Source of the DNA: Ascarosepion bandense
Lineage: Eukaryota; Mollusca; Cephalopoda; Sepiida; Sepiidae
DNA length: 64,000 bases
Assembly: GCA_037127315.1 (NCBI GenBank)
Contig: JBBBDQ010001686.1
Coordinates: forward strand, 394,501-458,500
Direction: 5' to 3'
Below the pieces are notes generated by a model that had not been told where the DNA came from, made no database searches, and was given only the letters and a program-made list of their open reading frames with translations. A program made the translations under genes and the position numbers. Shown here piece after piece: positions 10,383-21,808 of the stretch (the stretch's first letter is position 1; each line of letters opens with the position of its first letter).

Positions 10383-10707
10383 TGTTGTGGATTAGTTTTC
10401 GCACTGAAAATTATAATCGTGCTATGTCGGTCGCTAATCGACTTAACGCACCCAAAATGCTAGGAACTTGGTAATCTTCCACTGTAAGCTGACTCCTTAG
10501 TATTTGGCTAACTGCCGACTAATATCAACTGCCTTAGTCCAACTATGTCCAAACTGGAATTAACTAATAGTTCTATTGAACTCTAATAAAACTCTAAAGG
10601 ACTCCCAAGAACTTCCCAAGAACTTCTCGAGTTAACTTCTCGTTAACTTTTATTAATATAGGAAGAAGAGTCCATTATCTGAGGAATAGGTGTGTTTCAC
10701 CATAACA
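10383..10707 (+). mobile_element. Solo LTR with 5-bp target duplication
   Basis: A 325-bp unit beginning TGTTGTGG and ending CCATAACA, the canonical TGTT...AACA of LTRs. It is flanked on both sides by GATTG (10,378-10,382 and 10,708-10,712). An internal 'CTAATAAAACT' could serve as a polyadenylation signal. No internal domain follows, so this is a solo LTR left by LTR-LTR recombination. A diverged copy is at 43,795-44,060. The strand was set from the AATAAA. Superfamily unknown; 5-bp duplications are usual for Gypsy and BEL/Pao. Confidence 0.7.
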
Positions 10708-10712
10708 GATTG

Positions 10713-13700
10713 GCAACAACATGGATCAAGACAGAAAATGAAGGAAGAGCAAAGGGCTGAAAAGAAGGCTTTTGAAAGGCACGGATAAAATGTTAACAAA
10801 CGGAAATAGTGAGGGCAAGGGTGATGAATACAAGATAACAACAAAAAAAAAAGAAAACATCTAGGACGAGACAGAATCCATCAGATGTGAAACAGCAGAG
10901 AATGAGAAAGAATAAAAATAAAAAATAAAAATAGCAAGCAAGGAAATAAAAGCGGCCATATTGATAAGGAGCAAAATGAAACAGAAGGAAAAAGAAAATC
11001 TAGAATAGGTAATAAAAGAAACCGAGATCATTAAACAAAGAAGATAGAAAGAAGAAAACAAAGAGGGAAAAAATTAAAATGGCGGAATGAGGGCAGCCGG
11101 AGGAGAGAATATAATATAAAACAAAAATAAATTAGAAAGAGTAGTCAAAGACCGGAAATTTCGGGATATAAAGATTAGAGAAGAAAAGCAACTATGTTAA
11201 TTCGGTGAAAGGATGCGACCATAAGCTAACGAATGAGTGGTGAGAGAGAAAACAATTTGAAATAGGAAGACGCAGACAAGTCGAATGAAAGTTTTGGAGA
11301 AGAAAAAAGCTAAAATTTAATCCAGAGAGAGAGAAGGCAACCATAGGATGAAGAACCAGATTAGAACAAATAAACAGCTTGAAAAAGAAAGATGTAGGCG
11401 TGTTGAACAGAAGTTTTAGAGAAGAAAAAGGCAAAATCTAATCTAGAGACAGGAGGAAACCATAGGATAAAGAACCAGGTCAAAAAAAGAAAACAACTTG
11501 AAAAAGTAAGAAGTAAACGTTTTGAATGCAAGTTTCCAAGAAAAAAAAAGTCTATTCCAGAGAGCATGAAGCAACTATAGGATAACGATCTCGGTCAGAA
11601 CGAGAAAAGAGTTTGAAAAAAAATATGCAGGCGTGTTGAATAAAAGTTTCAGTAAAAATAGGCAAAATCAAATCTAGAGACAGTAGGCAACCATAGAATG
11701 AAAAGCCAAATCAGAACAAAAAAACATCTTGAAGAAAATGATGCTGATGTGTTGAATGAAATTTTAGTGAAGAATAAAGTCAAAGTTTAATCCAGAGATA
11801 GACGCCATCTTAGTATGTAGAACCAGATCAGAACGAGAAAACAGCTTGAAATAGAAATATGCAATCGTGTGGAATGGAAGTTTCAGAGAAGAAAACAGGC
11901 AGAGTCTAATCTAGAGATATGAGTTAACTTTGAGATAAAGAACCAGATCAGAACGAAAAAAAAGTTCAAAGAAGAAAGATGTAGAAGAGTTGAATAGAAG
12001 TTTTAGAAAAGGAAAAAGGCAAAGTCTAATCTCGTTACAGAAGGCAGACATAGGATGAAGAACTAGGCCAGAAACGAGAAAGTAGCCTGAAGAAGAAAAA
12101 TGCAGACGTGTTGAATGCAAATTTAAAAAAAAATAAATAAAGGTCTATTCCAGAGAGCAAGAAGCAACCGTAGGATGAAGAAACAGACCAGAACTTGTAG
12201 AAGAATGATGCAGACGTGTTGAATGGAAGTTTCAGAGAAGAATAAATTCAAAGTTTAATCCAGAAACTGAAAGCCACTATAGGATGAAGAATCGTACCAG
12301 AAACATTTAACAGCTTCAAAAACAAAGATGCAGGCTTGTTGAATGGAAGTTTCAGAGAATAAATTAGGCAATGTCTAATCCAGAGATAGGAGGAAGTCAT
12401 AGGATAAAAAAACAGATCAAAACGGGAAAACAGCTCGAAGAAGATAGATGCAGACGTGTTGAATGGAAGCTTTCGAAAAGAAAAAGAAAAAGCAAAGTAT
12501 ATTCCAAAGACAGGAAGCAACCAAAGGCTGAAGAACCAGATCAGAACAAGAACCGTCTTGAAATAGAAAGATTCAAACGTATTGAATAGAAGATTCAGAG
12601 AAAAAAAATTGCAAAGACTAATCCAAAGACAGAAGGCCACCATAGAAGGATGACCCAGATCAGAAAGAGAAAATAGCTTTAAGAGGAAAAATGCAGGCGT
12701 GTGGAATGGAAGTTTCAAGGAATAAAATATGCAAAGCCTAATCCAGAGACAGGATCCACCTTAGTATATAGAACTGGATCAGAAGGAGAAAACAGCTTAA
12801 AATGAAAAGATGAAGACGTGCTGAGTGGAAGTTTCAGGGAATAAAATATGCAAAGCCTAATCCAGAGACAGGATCTACCTTAGTATACAGAACCAGGTCA
12901 GAACGAGAAAACAGTTAGAAATGAAAATGTGCAGACATGTTGAGTGGAAGTTTAAAAGAAAGAAAAGCAAAATCTAATCCAGAGACATGAGGCAACCATA
13001 GGATGAAGGACCCAATCAGAAAAAGAAAACAGGCTAATGATGATAGATGCAAACGTGTTGAATGCAAGAATTATAATAGATAATAATATAAAAGATAATG
13101 AATAATGAAGATACAGAATGCCCCCAAAAAAATGAAGGAGAAAAGGAAAATAAGAAAACAGTTTGAAGAAAAACTGGCAGAAATGTTGAATGGAAAATTA
13201 AAAGATAAAGAACAGAATGTTCATTCAAAGGAATGTGCTACAACATACTGAATAATGATAGGAGAAAGACAAAACAGTATCACGGAGAATGATGCAGACA
13301 TGTTGAATGGAAAATTTAGAGATGAAAACAAAGACCATGGATCATCCATGGTAAGGATGCCTCCGGATATTGAAGGATGAGACATGAAAGATAAAACAGT
13401 TTGATCGAGAAATGCACAGACATAGTAAATGTAAGGTGTAGAGGAGAAATAAAAAGGAAAATATCTAATCTAGAGAATGAATGCGGCCATGGTTCGAAGG
13501 ATGAGAAAAAAAGAAAATGTCTAATCCAGAGAATGAATGCGTCCATGGTTCGAAGAATGAGAAAAACAAAGAAAATATCTTATCTAAAGAATGAATGCCT
13601 CCGTTCGAAGAATGAGAAAAAAAAAAGAAAATGTCTAATCCAGAGAATGAATGCGTCCATGGTTCGAAGGAATGAGAAGAAAATAGAAAATGTCTAATCC

Positions 13701-14560
13701 AGAGAATGAATGCGTCCATGGTTCGAAGGAATGAGAAAAAAAAAATCAAAAATGTCTAATCCAGAAAATGAATGCGTCCATGGTTCGAAGAATGAGAAGA
13801 AAAAAGAAAATGTCTAATCCAAAGAATGAATGCTTCCATAGTTCGAAGAATGAGAAGAAAAAAGAAAATGTCTAATCCAAAGAATGAATGCGTCCATGGT
13901 TCAACGAATGAGAAAAAAAAATTGAAAGTAAAAGAGGCAGACATATTGAATGAAATGTTTAGAGATAGAAAAAAAAGAAGAAAAATACATATCTAGAGAA
14001 AGGAGGTGACCATAGTTTGAAGAATGAGAGAAGAAAAAGAAAACAATATGAAGAAGAGCCAGTCGTGTTAAATGGAATGTTTAGCGAAGAAGAAGAAGAT
14101 GGGTAGCTCAGAGAAAGGAGGCGACTATACGTTAAAAAATGAGTGTAGGAGATAATGTTTTGAAGAAGAAATAGGCCGACGTGTTAAAAGGAAAAAAAAA
14201 ATGCAAATCAATAGGAATGAGGCGGCCATAAGTTGAAGAATTAGAAAAAAAAAAGAATTAAAATAAAGAGGCACCCATTTTCTTTTTCTTCGCTAAACAT
14301 TCCATTTAACACGACTGGCTCTTCTTCATATTGTTTTCTTTTTCTTAATGGAAGAATTAGAGAGAGAAAAAAAGGAGAAAAATGCATATCCAGAGAAAGG
14401 AGTTTATCATAGCTTGATAAATGAAAGAAAGAAAAAAATTTGAAGGAGACAGCGGTAGACATGTTGAATGTAATGTTTAGAAAGGAAAAAGAAATTGGCG
14501 AATCCAGAGAATGGATGTGACCGTAAATTGAAGAATAACAGAAGAAATATAAAACAATGA
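10713..14560. repeat. Purine-rich satellite array, 118-bp then 61-bp units
   Basis: Degenerate tandem copies of a unit of about 118 bp whose landmarks are 'GTTGAATGGAAGTTTCAGAG', 'GGCAAAGTCTAATCCAGAGA', 'ACCATAGGATGAAGAACCAG' and 'AACAGCTTGAAGAAGAAAGA'. From about 13,450 to 13,930 the array switches to a shorter, more homogeneous unit of about 61 bp ('AATGTCTAATCCAGAGAATG', 'CGTCCATGGTTCGAAGAATG'). Copies become irregular at both ends. The minus strand is pyrimidine-rich, which gives spurious serine/phenylalanine-rich ORFs. Not coding. Confidence 0.8.
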
Positions 14561-14571
14561 AAGTGAAGAGG

Positions 14572-14866
14572 GTCTTCTTTTTCTATGTGCCCTGTCCTTT
14601 CGAGTCGTAGGCGATCATAGATTTCCACGTCTCTCTATCTTTGGTGACTCTTAGCACGCTTTCTCCTGTTACACCATGCAACCCAGTTCTGTCATCCACC
14701 TACTCAGGCCCCTCAAATACGTTATCCGCTACCTTCTTCTGTCTCTTTTTCCCCTCTATCTGGCCTGTCAGTATCAGGTTCTCCAAGCCCTCCTTTCTCA
14801 TTGCATGTCCCAGGAACTGCAGTTGTCTCTTCCTGATGCTCACTATTAATTTTTCTTTTTAAATTC
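14572..14866 (-). pseudogene. RTE-clade LINE 3' end inserted in the satellite
   Basis: The minus strand carries the RTE C-terminal codons from 'RKRQLQFLGHAMRKEGLENL' to the end, and the 3' tail ('TTCTTTTTCTATGTGCCCTG' on plus). It interrupts the satellite array, so it is younger than the array. Confidence 0.7.
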
Positions 14867-14867
14867 G

Positions 14868-15074
14868 GAATCACTTTGAACTCGGAACTAAATTCAACTC
14901 GGTATCAATTTTCCTCGAAATTAACTTCAACTCGGAATTAATTTCAACTTTCCCGAGTTGAAGTTAATTCCGTGTTTAAGCCAATTCCGTGTTGAGACTA
15001 ATTCCGAGGCAAAACCACGTCTGAGCCAAAATCAGTTCCAAGTTGAAATTAGTTTCGAGTTTGAATTAATTCCG
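14868..15074. repeat. Minisatellite with internal inversion
   Basis: Short units built on 'AACTCGGAATTAATTTC' run in one orientation to about 14,955. They then switch to the complement ('CCGAGTTGAAGTTAATTCCG'), so the block is an imperfect palindrome centred near 14,957. Confidence 0.6.
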
Positions 15075-15339
15075 TAGCCCAAAAATATAAGAGGAGAATT
15101 AAATAAAACCATTTTGGTATGTGGAAGAATTGTGAAGAAGCAGAAAAAAAGAATAGGAGTATATGTACCCAAAAACATAGAAGAAAAAAAAGGTAACATG
15201 TTGAATGGAAGACTCATATAGAAAAGAATGAGAAAAATATGCTTAAGACATGTATAACATCATCGATTAAATGATTGCAAGCGAGAAATGCATGAAGTCC
15301 AAAAAACAAGAGATGAATGAAGATCCAGACTCACGAGAA

Positions 15340-16180
15340 TGTCTGAGAGTTCAAAGACGGTGTAGTCAGAGGCGGTGTATTCAGAGACGGTGTAGTTCAA
15401 AGACGGTGTAGTCATAAGCGGTGTTGTTGAAAGACGGTGTTGTCATATGTGGTGTAGTTCAACGACGGTGTAGTCATAGACGGTTTAATCATAGAAGGCG
15501 TAGCCATAGGCAGTGTATTTCAAAGACCTTGTAGTCATAGGTGGTGTAGTTCAAAGACGGTGTAGTAATAGACAGTGTAGTTTAAAGACGGTGTAATCAT
15601 AGACGGTGTGGTCATAGGCGTTATAGTTGAAAGACGGTGTCGTCATAGCCTTTGTAGTCATAGACGGTGTAGTTTAAACACGGTGTAGTCATAGACGGTA
15701 TAGTTCAAAGACGGTGTAATCATAGGCGCTGTACTTCAAAGACGGTGTAGTAATTGGCTGTGTAGTCATAGTTGCCGGCAATGTCAGTTGGCATTTGCCT
15801 CTGCAACTGCGACACTGTCAGCACTCTGCCTTCGGGTAGAGGGCGCTCTCTGCTTCCGAGCAAAGAGCAATAACCCAGTCGTGGTTCCGCCAAAAAGTAG
15901 AATCACGACTGGGCAAAAATAGACAGATATTTTTGGCCGTGCCATATAGCCCGGAAACCCCACTTTTAACTGACCATGTGTCACATGTTGGCCTTAGTGG
16001 GAGGGACAACTAAATATAGTTGGCTGTGTAGTCATAGACGATGTAGTCAGAGACGGTGTAGTTCAAAAACGGTGTAGTCATAAGCGGTGTAGTTCAAAGA
16101 TGACTTAGTCATAGGCGGTGTCTTCAAAGATGGCGTAGTTCTAATCGGTGTAGTTCAAAGACAGTGTAGTCATAGATTGA
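15340..16180. repeat. 'GTGTAGTCATAGACG' minisatellite
   Basis: Dozens of degenerate units of 15-18 bp alternating 'GGTGTAGTCATAGAC' and 'GGTGTAGTTCAAAGAC'. The array is split into 15,340-15,780 and 16,020-16,180 by the insertion listed next. Confidence 0.8.
15778..16019. mobile_element. GC-richer insertion in the minisatellite, unknown type
   Basis: About 240 bp unlike its surroundings, bounded on both sides by ATAGTTG (15,769-15,775 and 16,015-16,021), consistent with a 7-bp target duplication. It contains a perfect 10-bp hairpin 'CCCAGTCGTG'/'CACGACTGGG' at 15,874-15,913. No coding potential. The flanking repeat itself often reads 'CATAG', so part of the direct repeat could be pre-existing. 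Confidence 0.45.
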
Positions 16181-16620
16181 AAACTGAAAGAAAAGATGTT
16201 AAATTTTAGAATAGGCAGGAAAGAGAAGGCTACATGCAGATTATGATGGAGAGTTGTAAAAGAATAAAATAAAAAGTCAAGGAAAGCCAAGGGGGTCGAG
16301 GCAGCGAATGAAAAACACAGGGAAGAAAATCTTCAGCCGAGATGATGAATGGAAACAGATTAACAAAAACAAAATGATAACAGCAAAAAAAAAAAAAATA
16401 CAATATTAATTTCAACAAAGAAATCTAACGAACCATAAATAAAACAAACAATAAATATCAGGTGTAAATGGCAGTAAAATTTCAAAGAACGACGAGTTTG
16501 TTTTTTTCCAGATGCAGGAAATCGTTAAGTGGTCTTTGCATTTCGACACAAGAAACAGGAGGTCATAGCACCACCTGCCGAGCATTTTTACCAATCCGTC
16601 AAACAGTAAAGAAAAAAGCA
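16181..16620. other. Decayed satellite-like purine-rich sequence
   Basis: A-rich sequence resembling the 10.7-14.5 kb satellite in composition, but with no clear unit. Nothing coding. Confidence 0.4.
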
Positions 16621-16621
16621 C

Positions 16622-16667
<46 letters not shown>

Positions 16668-16676
16668 ACAGCCTAC

Positions 16677-16712
<36 letters not shown>

Positions 16713-16750
16713 TTTTTCTATCTATCTATCTATCTATCTAAGTCTGTTCA

Positions 16751-16796
<46 letters not shown>

Positions 16797-16887
16797 AGAA
16801 AAAAGACAAAATTTGATCTATGGACAAGAGACAACCATCGGATGAAGAACCAGATCAAAATGAAAAACAGCTTGAACAAGAAAGATG

Positions 16888-16943
<56 letters not shown>

Positions 16944-17022
16944 GAGTTTGTTCATAAACCTCTATGTATATATCTATCTATCAATCCCTGCATAAACATC
17001 TGTGTATGTATGTATGTATGTA
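16621..17022. repeat. (CTAT)n, (CTTT)n and (TGTA)n microsatellites around a satellite unit
   Basis: Tracts of CTAT at 16,621-16,670, 16,722-16,795 and 16,888-16,943, CTTT at 16,678-16,712 and TGTA near 17,001-17,022. Between 16,800 and 16,887 a single unit of the purine-rich satellite ('CATCGGATGAAGAACCAGAT') survives, showing that the array once extended this far. Confidence 0.85.
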
Positions 17023-17025
17023 TGT

Positions 17026-17300
17026 ATGTGCTCGTGGTCGAGTGGTTAGAACGTTTGCTGGTTCAAATCTCACCATGGTCGATTTGTCAAGAAAGTGACT
17101 TCCTGATGTTATCGATCTGGAGGATGCGATCCCAGCGGGCAACACCTCTAGAAAGTGCCTGAAAACTATGTCAGGGTTTGACCCATTCCTTGTGTGCAAA
17201 ATTGGGTAGACGGCTCTTTTGGAGACCGTCGATGGTTGTGATAGTTCGAAGTCACACATCAGCGTGACCAAGCGTAATCTGCAAAACTCTAAAAGTTTTT
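17026..17300 (+). repeat. tRNA SINE (family 2)
   Basis: The head resembles a tRNA: box A-like 'TGGTCGAGTGG' and box B-like 'GGTTCAAATCTC', followed by a body with 'CATGGTCGATTTGTCAAGAA' and 'TAGAAAGTGCCTGAAAACTA'. A second copy on the minus strand at 57,955-58,165 shares head and body. No target duplication was identified. Confidence 0.6.
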
Positions 17301-17363
17301 TTTCAATCTGCAAAAAAAATTAATCACTTTGAAAAACAAGTAAAGGAAAAAAAAATTAAAAAA

Positions 17364-17982
17364 GTAAGCTTCTTTCTGTATTAGAGAACCTTATACCGAA
17401 AAATTCACCTTATTTATTGAATGACCCTCGTATATATAAATATAATAGGCCTGGAAGGTCTGCAGAAGTGAGGTCTCCTGAGGTGATCGAATCAGTCAAT
17501 GACCACATTCAGTCTGACAGAAGCGTGACAGTGAATGACATTGCAAGGACTTTGAGCCTATCTCTTGGGACAGCACACAAAATTGTCCATGATGACCTTG
17601 CCTACTCGAAGGTCAGCTCACACAGCAGCCCAAACGGTGCAAATCATCAACGAGCTGGGCTGGTAACTGCTCCCTCACCCCCCTTTACAGCTCAGACCTT
17701 GCCCCTTCAGACTTTCACCTGCTTGGTCCCTTGAAAGCGTTCACAAGAAGCACGAAGTTTGAAAGTAACGATGAAGTAAAAACTGATGTGAGCGATTGGC
17801 TGAAACATCAGTCCAAATATTTTTACACTGTGGGAATACGAAAGCTTGTGCACAGGTGTGAAAAGTGTGTGACATTGCTGGGAGACTACGTTGAAAAATA
17901 ATAAAAAGTAAGCATCTGTCTGTATTAGAAATCCTTATATCGAAAAATTCACTTTATTTATTGAATGACTCTCGTATATATA
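17364..17982 (+). pseudogene. mariner-type transposase relic with central deletion
   Basis: Translatable pieces match the mariner transposase plan. The N-terminal helix-turn-helix region reads 'SPEVIESVNDHIQSDRSVTV' and 'LSLSLGTAHKIVHDDL'. After a deletion come the C-terminal 'QIINELGW', 'LAPSDFHLLGPLKAFTR', 'LVHRCEKCVTLLGDYVEK' and a stop near 17,901. The segment with the first catalytic aspartate is gone and a stop interrupts the 'W-LLPHPPYS' equivalent. The ends are two 75-bp copies (17,364-17,438 and 17,908-17,982; 'TTTATTGAATGACCCTCGTA') in direct, not inverted, orientation. Confidence 0.75.
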
Positions 17983-18283
17983 ATTAAGTTCAAATACAAA
18001 AAATGTATCTGTAAAGACAACAGTAATGAGAATATTAATAACTGCATTCGGATGTACAATTGTTCCTACTCCTTAGATTAGAGAATGACTCAAAACTAAC
18101 GATAAAAAAAGTTATTACCCATAATACACCACTGACCAGTACATATAAATGGTCCGGTAAAATCACAACAGACATGGAATGAAGTTTGCTTTCAAGCATT
18201 AAACTGTATGTTTTCTCTTCAGTCTTCATTTTTATTTTTCTATATTTACCTACGCTTTATCTTTGAAAACAGGAAAAGAACAA

Positions 18284-18570
18284 CAACACACGCTTGGGCG
18301 ATCATGTCTCGAAAGAGACATGACTGACTAGGCAGAAGATTATAACACAGTATGTTGCCATTGCTTTCTGCGGTAGACGGGTTGCCAGCCAAGGCTATAG
18401 AACCCAACATATCCTGTTATTTGACTCATAGCTAGAGGGAGAAGAGATGTATTATATTATTACGTACTAATTAGTAGGGGATCAGTTTATTACTTCATAA
18501 CAATAGAAAACCGATCGCCCACTTTATGACGAGTAGAAGCCTTCATTATGATTCCAACTATTATATTCAG
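18284..18570 (-). repeat. tRNA SINE (family 1) fragment plus stem-loop element
   Basis: SINE tail beginning at 'ACACGCTTGGGCGATCATGT', followed by the stem-loop segment ('TAGGGGATCAGTTTATTACT' ... 'AAACCGATCGCCCACTTT'). It is the leading, more diverged unit of the array that follows. Confidence 0.65.
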
Positions 18571-19804
18571 TCAGTCAGTTAAGTGCCATACGTGATACAT
18601 GCTTCGGCGATCATGTCTTGAAAGAGACATGACTGACTGGGAAGAAGATTTTTCCCGTAGTAGGTTGCCATTATTTTCTGTGGTAGACTGGTTGCCAGCC
18701 AAGTCTATAGAACCCAATCTGTCCTGTTATTTGATTCATAGCTAGAGGGAGAAGAGATGTATTATATTATTACTTAGTAATTTGTGGGAGATCAGCTTCT
18801 TACTTCATAACTATAGAAAACTGACCTCCCACTTTATGACCAGTAGAAGCCTTAATTATGATTCCATCTATTATATTCAGTCACTCAGTTAAGTGCCATA
18901 CGTGATACATGCTTCGGCGATCATGTCTTGAAAGAGACATGACTGACTGGGCAGAAGATCATCTCACAGTAGGTTGCCATTGCTTTCTGCGGTAGACTGG
19001 TTGCCAGCCAATGTTGAATCACAACATGTCCTTTGACTTGACTCATAGCTAGAGGGAGAAGAGATGTATTATATTATTACGTAGTAATTAGTAGGGGATC
19101 AGTTTATTACTTCATAACAATAGAAAACCGATCGCCCTCTTTATGACGAGTAGAAGCCTTCATTATGATTCCAACTATTATATTCAGTCAGTCAGTTAAG
19201 TGCCATACGTGATACATGCTTCGGCGATCATGTCTTGAAAGAGACATGACTGACTGGGACGAAGATTTTTCCCGTAGTAGGTTGCCATTATTTTCTGTGG
19301 TAGACTGGTTGCCAGCCAAGTCTATAGAACCCAATCTGTCCTGTTATTTGATTCATAGCTAGAGGGAGAAGAGATGTATTATATTATTACTTAGTAATTT
19401 GTGGGAGATCAGCTTCTTACTTCATAACTATAGAAAACTGACCTCCCACTTTATGACCAGTAGAAGCCTTAATTATGATTCCATCTATTATATTCAGTCA
19501 CTCAGTTAAGTGCCATACGTGATACATGCTTCGGCGATCATGTCTTGAAAGAGACATGACTGACTGGGCAGAAGATCATCTCACAGTAGGTTGCCATTGC
19601 TTTCTGCGGTAGACTGGTTGCCAGCCAATGTTGAATCACAACATGTCCTTTGACTTGACTCATAGCTAGAGGGAGAAGAGATGTATTATATTATTACGTA
19701 GTAATTAGTAGGGGATCAGTTTATTACTTCATAACAATAGAAAACCGATCGCCCTCTTTATGACGAGTAGAAGCCTTCATTATGATTCCAACTATTATAT
19801 TCAG
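18571..19804 (-). repeat. Higher-order SINE/stem-loop tandem array, 617-bp duplication
   Basis: Four monomers of about 308 bp start at 18,571, 18,881, 19,188 and 19,498. Each is a SINE family-1 tail plus a stem-loop segment. Monomers 1 and 3 are nearly identical, as are 2 and 4, while 1 and 2 differ clearly. The array is therefore a recent duplication of a 617-bp dimer; I saw only one mismatch between the first halves. Confidence 0.8.
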
Positions 19805-20110
19805 TCAGTAAATGCCATATGTGATACACGCTTTTGGTGATCATGTCTCGAAAGAGACATGACTGACTAGGTAAAAGATTATCCCGCAGTAGGTTGCCAT
19901 TGCTTTCTGCAGTAGACGGGTTGCCAGCCAAGGCTATAGAACATCATCTGTCCTGTTATTTATCCCAGAATTGGAGGAAAGAGGCGGGTTAATACTTTTC
20001 CCAAGGGTATTTGCGCGTAAGTGAATGTAATGAATTTAACTGGAATTTGAACTCGGCTCCCCGATTTCTCCTTATCCAGTCGATATCCACTGCACCACAA
20101 CGCACATCCA
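19801..20110 (-). repeat. tRNA SINE (family 1), nearly full length
   Basis: Extends from the tail ('CAGTAAATGCCATATGTGAT') through the body to the tRNA-like head at 20,040-20,108, where the minus strand reads box A-like 'TGGTGCAGTGGATATCGACT' and box B-like 'GAGTTCAAATTCC'. It terminates the array, so the array probably grew from one full SINE. Confidence 0.75.
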
Positions 20111-20800
20111 CAAAATACAATAAAAACGAAAAACAAAAGTAGGAAAATATTCATTAAACTCAAATACAAACACTTCCCCACATCACGCACAAGATATTCA
20201 ACAAAAAAAAACACAGTAAAGATCAGCTACAGTTTTAACAAGAACATGACACCAATCTGTGAAAAGTACAACAGAAAAATAACCAACAAACCTTCCCGAC
20301 CAAATCAAATCCACGTGTAACTGTAGAACAACAACAAAAAAAAAAATGAATGGTAATTGCTTACAGAACGATATAATACAAGATTACAGTAGTATATCAT
20401 TCCATATGCGATGTCACTTCCGGTAGCCATGCAGTTATCTGTCTTTAACGGAACTCTTCTAAGTTATCTGCTGTAGCCTGGTATTGAACTCACAACTCTT
20501 TGGGTCAAGTCACTGGAACTAATCAAGGTCTAGATCCATTGGGCCCATTATCCTTGATGACAACAGCTTTTTAATTTCTGGGGCTTATAAATGTAATGTC
20601 TCAATAAACATTTTTTTTTTTACCAGATTCCATCTTTGAAGCTAATGTTTTTTTTTCAAACACTCCGTTTTACTGGTTTTTATATTGTGTTCATTTCTTT
20701 ATTTGGTCGGCTTAGGAGATTTTTGTGGCTTATAATATGCCCTGATTCATTAAGTTTGAGTTTAAATTACACGGCCAGGCATGCATTTGCATTCTAGATG
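20111..20800. other. Non-coding stretch, nothing recognised
   Basis: AT-rich with homopolymers. No repeat family of the window and no plausible exon was seen. Confidence 0.45.
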
Positions 20801-20814
20801 TTGAGTACAGTATC

Positions 20815-21165
20815 AAGAGACAAGGATATTTCGCTGGAAACAAAGAAGAGATTACTGGATTATTTTACGTTTTCTGTCCTTTAATATGGCGGCGAATGTT
20901 GGGCAATCTCATCAATGAAGAAGGAAAGACTTGAAGCAACCGAACTGTAGTTCTACAGAAGTATGCTGAAGATGTTATTGACCGAATATGTGAGCAACGA
21001 TGAGGTTTGGGAGAGGTTGGAAACGAAAAGGAAACAGATAATTTACATCAGTAAGAGACAGCTAAAATTTATGGGGCATGTAATGAGGAAGGACGATTTG
21101 GAGAATCTGATATTCGCAGGGCGGATAGAGGGAAGGAGAGTCAAGGGAACGCAACAAGAAGAAGC
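20815..21165 (+). pseudogene. RTE-clade LINE C-terminal fragment
   Basis: Degraded RTE C-terminus: a 'KDISLETKKRLL' equivalent, 'MKKERLEATEL' with a stop, 'MLTEYVSNDEVWERLE', 'QLKFMGHVMRKDDLENLIFA' and 'GRIEGRR'. It ends before the normal C-terminus and is followed by a stem-loop spacer and a second RTE piece. Confidence 0.75.
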
Positions 21166-21330
21166 TTTCCTAGACGTAAAAAAACAAAGTTATTCATTAA
21201 TTTTCCAATAAGATATAAAATGGGTGATCATTTCTATATTATAATCAATATATAAACTCATCCCTCACTTTACAGCCACGTTAATTTCTATACATTTATA
21301 TTATAGATTTTTGGGTAAAATCGAGTGCTG
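21166..21330. repeat. Stem-loop spacer between RTE copies
   Basis: Contains 'AAAATGGGTGATCATTTCTA' and the near-complement 'CTCATCCCTCACTTT', then 'TTTCTATACATTTATATTAT'. The same spacer separates RTE pieces at 37,700-37,826 and 52,000-52,150. Confidence 0.6.
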
Positions 21331-21808
21331 GATTGTCGTGTTTTTTGTCCTTCAATATGGCAGCGAATGCTGGAAAATCTCATCAGTAACGAAAGGAAGA
21401 CTTAAAGATACCGAAATTTGGTTCTACAGAAGCATACTGAGGATGCCACGAACGAATCACGCGAGCAACGACGGGGTTTTGAAGAGAATGGACACAAGAA
21501 GAAAAATTGATACTTAACATCAGGAAAAGACAGCTAAAGTTTTTGGGGCATGTAATGAGGAGGAAGGAGGGCTTAGAGAATCTGATGCTCACGGGACTGA
21601 TGAAGGGGAAGAGTGAAAAGGGAAAGCAAAGCATGGCATACTTGATGGAGTTGAGTTGAGTTGAGTTGAGTATATGGATGATGGAGTGGAGATTGCGTGG
21701 GATAACAGAAGAAGGGGCATTAAGAGCGAGACAAAATAGGGAGATGTGGAAAGCTATGATCACCTACGTCTTGAAGGGACAAAAAACATAGAAGAGGAAG
21801 AAGAAGAT
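21331..21808 (+). pseudogene. RTE-clade LINE C-terminus with 3' tail
   Basis: Encodes 'VLQYGSECWKISSVTKGRLK', 'RSILRMPRTNHASNDGVLKR', then after a frameshift the K-F-L-G-H-V-M-R motif, and ends 'AMITYVLKGQKT' with tail 'ATAGAAGAGGAAGAAGAAGA'. A (GAGTT)n tract at 21,645-21,670 has expanded inside the reading frame. Confidence 0.75.

Noticed and set aside
12248..12718. Phenylalanine/leucine-rich minus-strand ORFs as membrane proteins
   Set aside because: They are the complement of a purine-rich satellite. The same peptide recurs once per unit with frameshifts between units.
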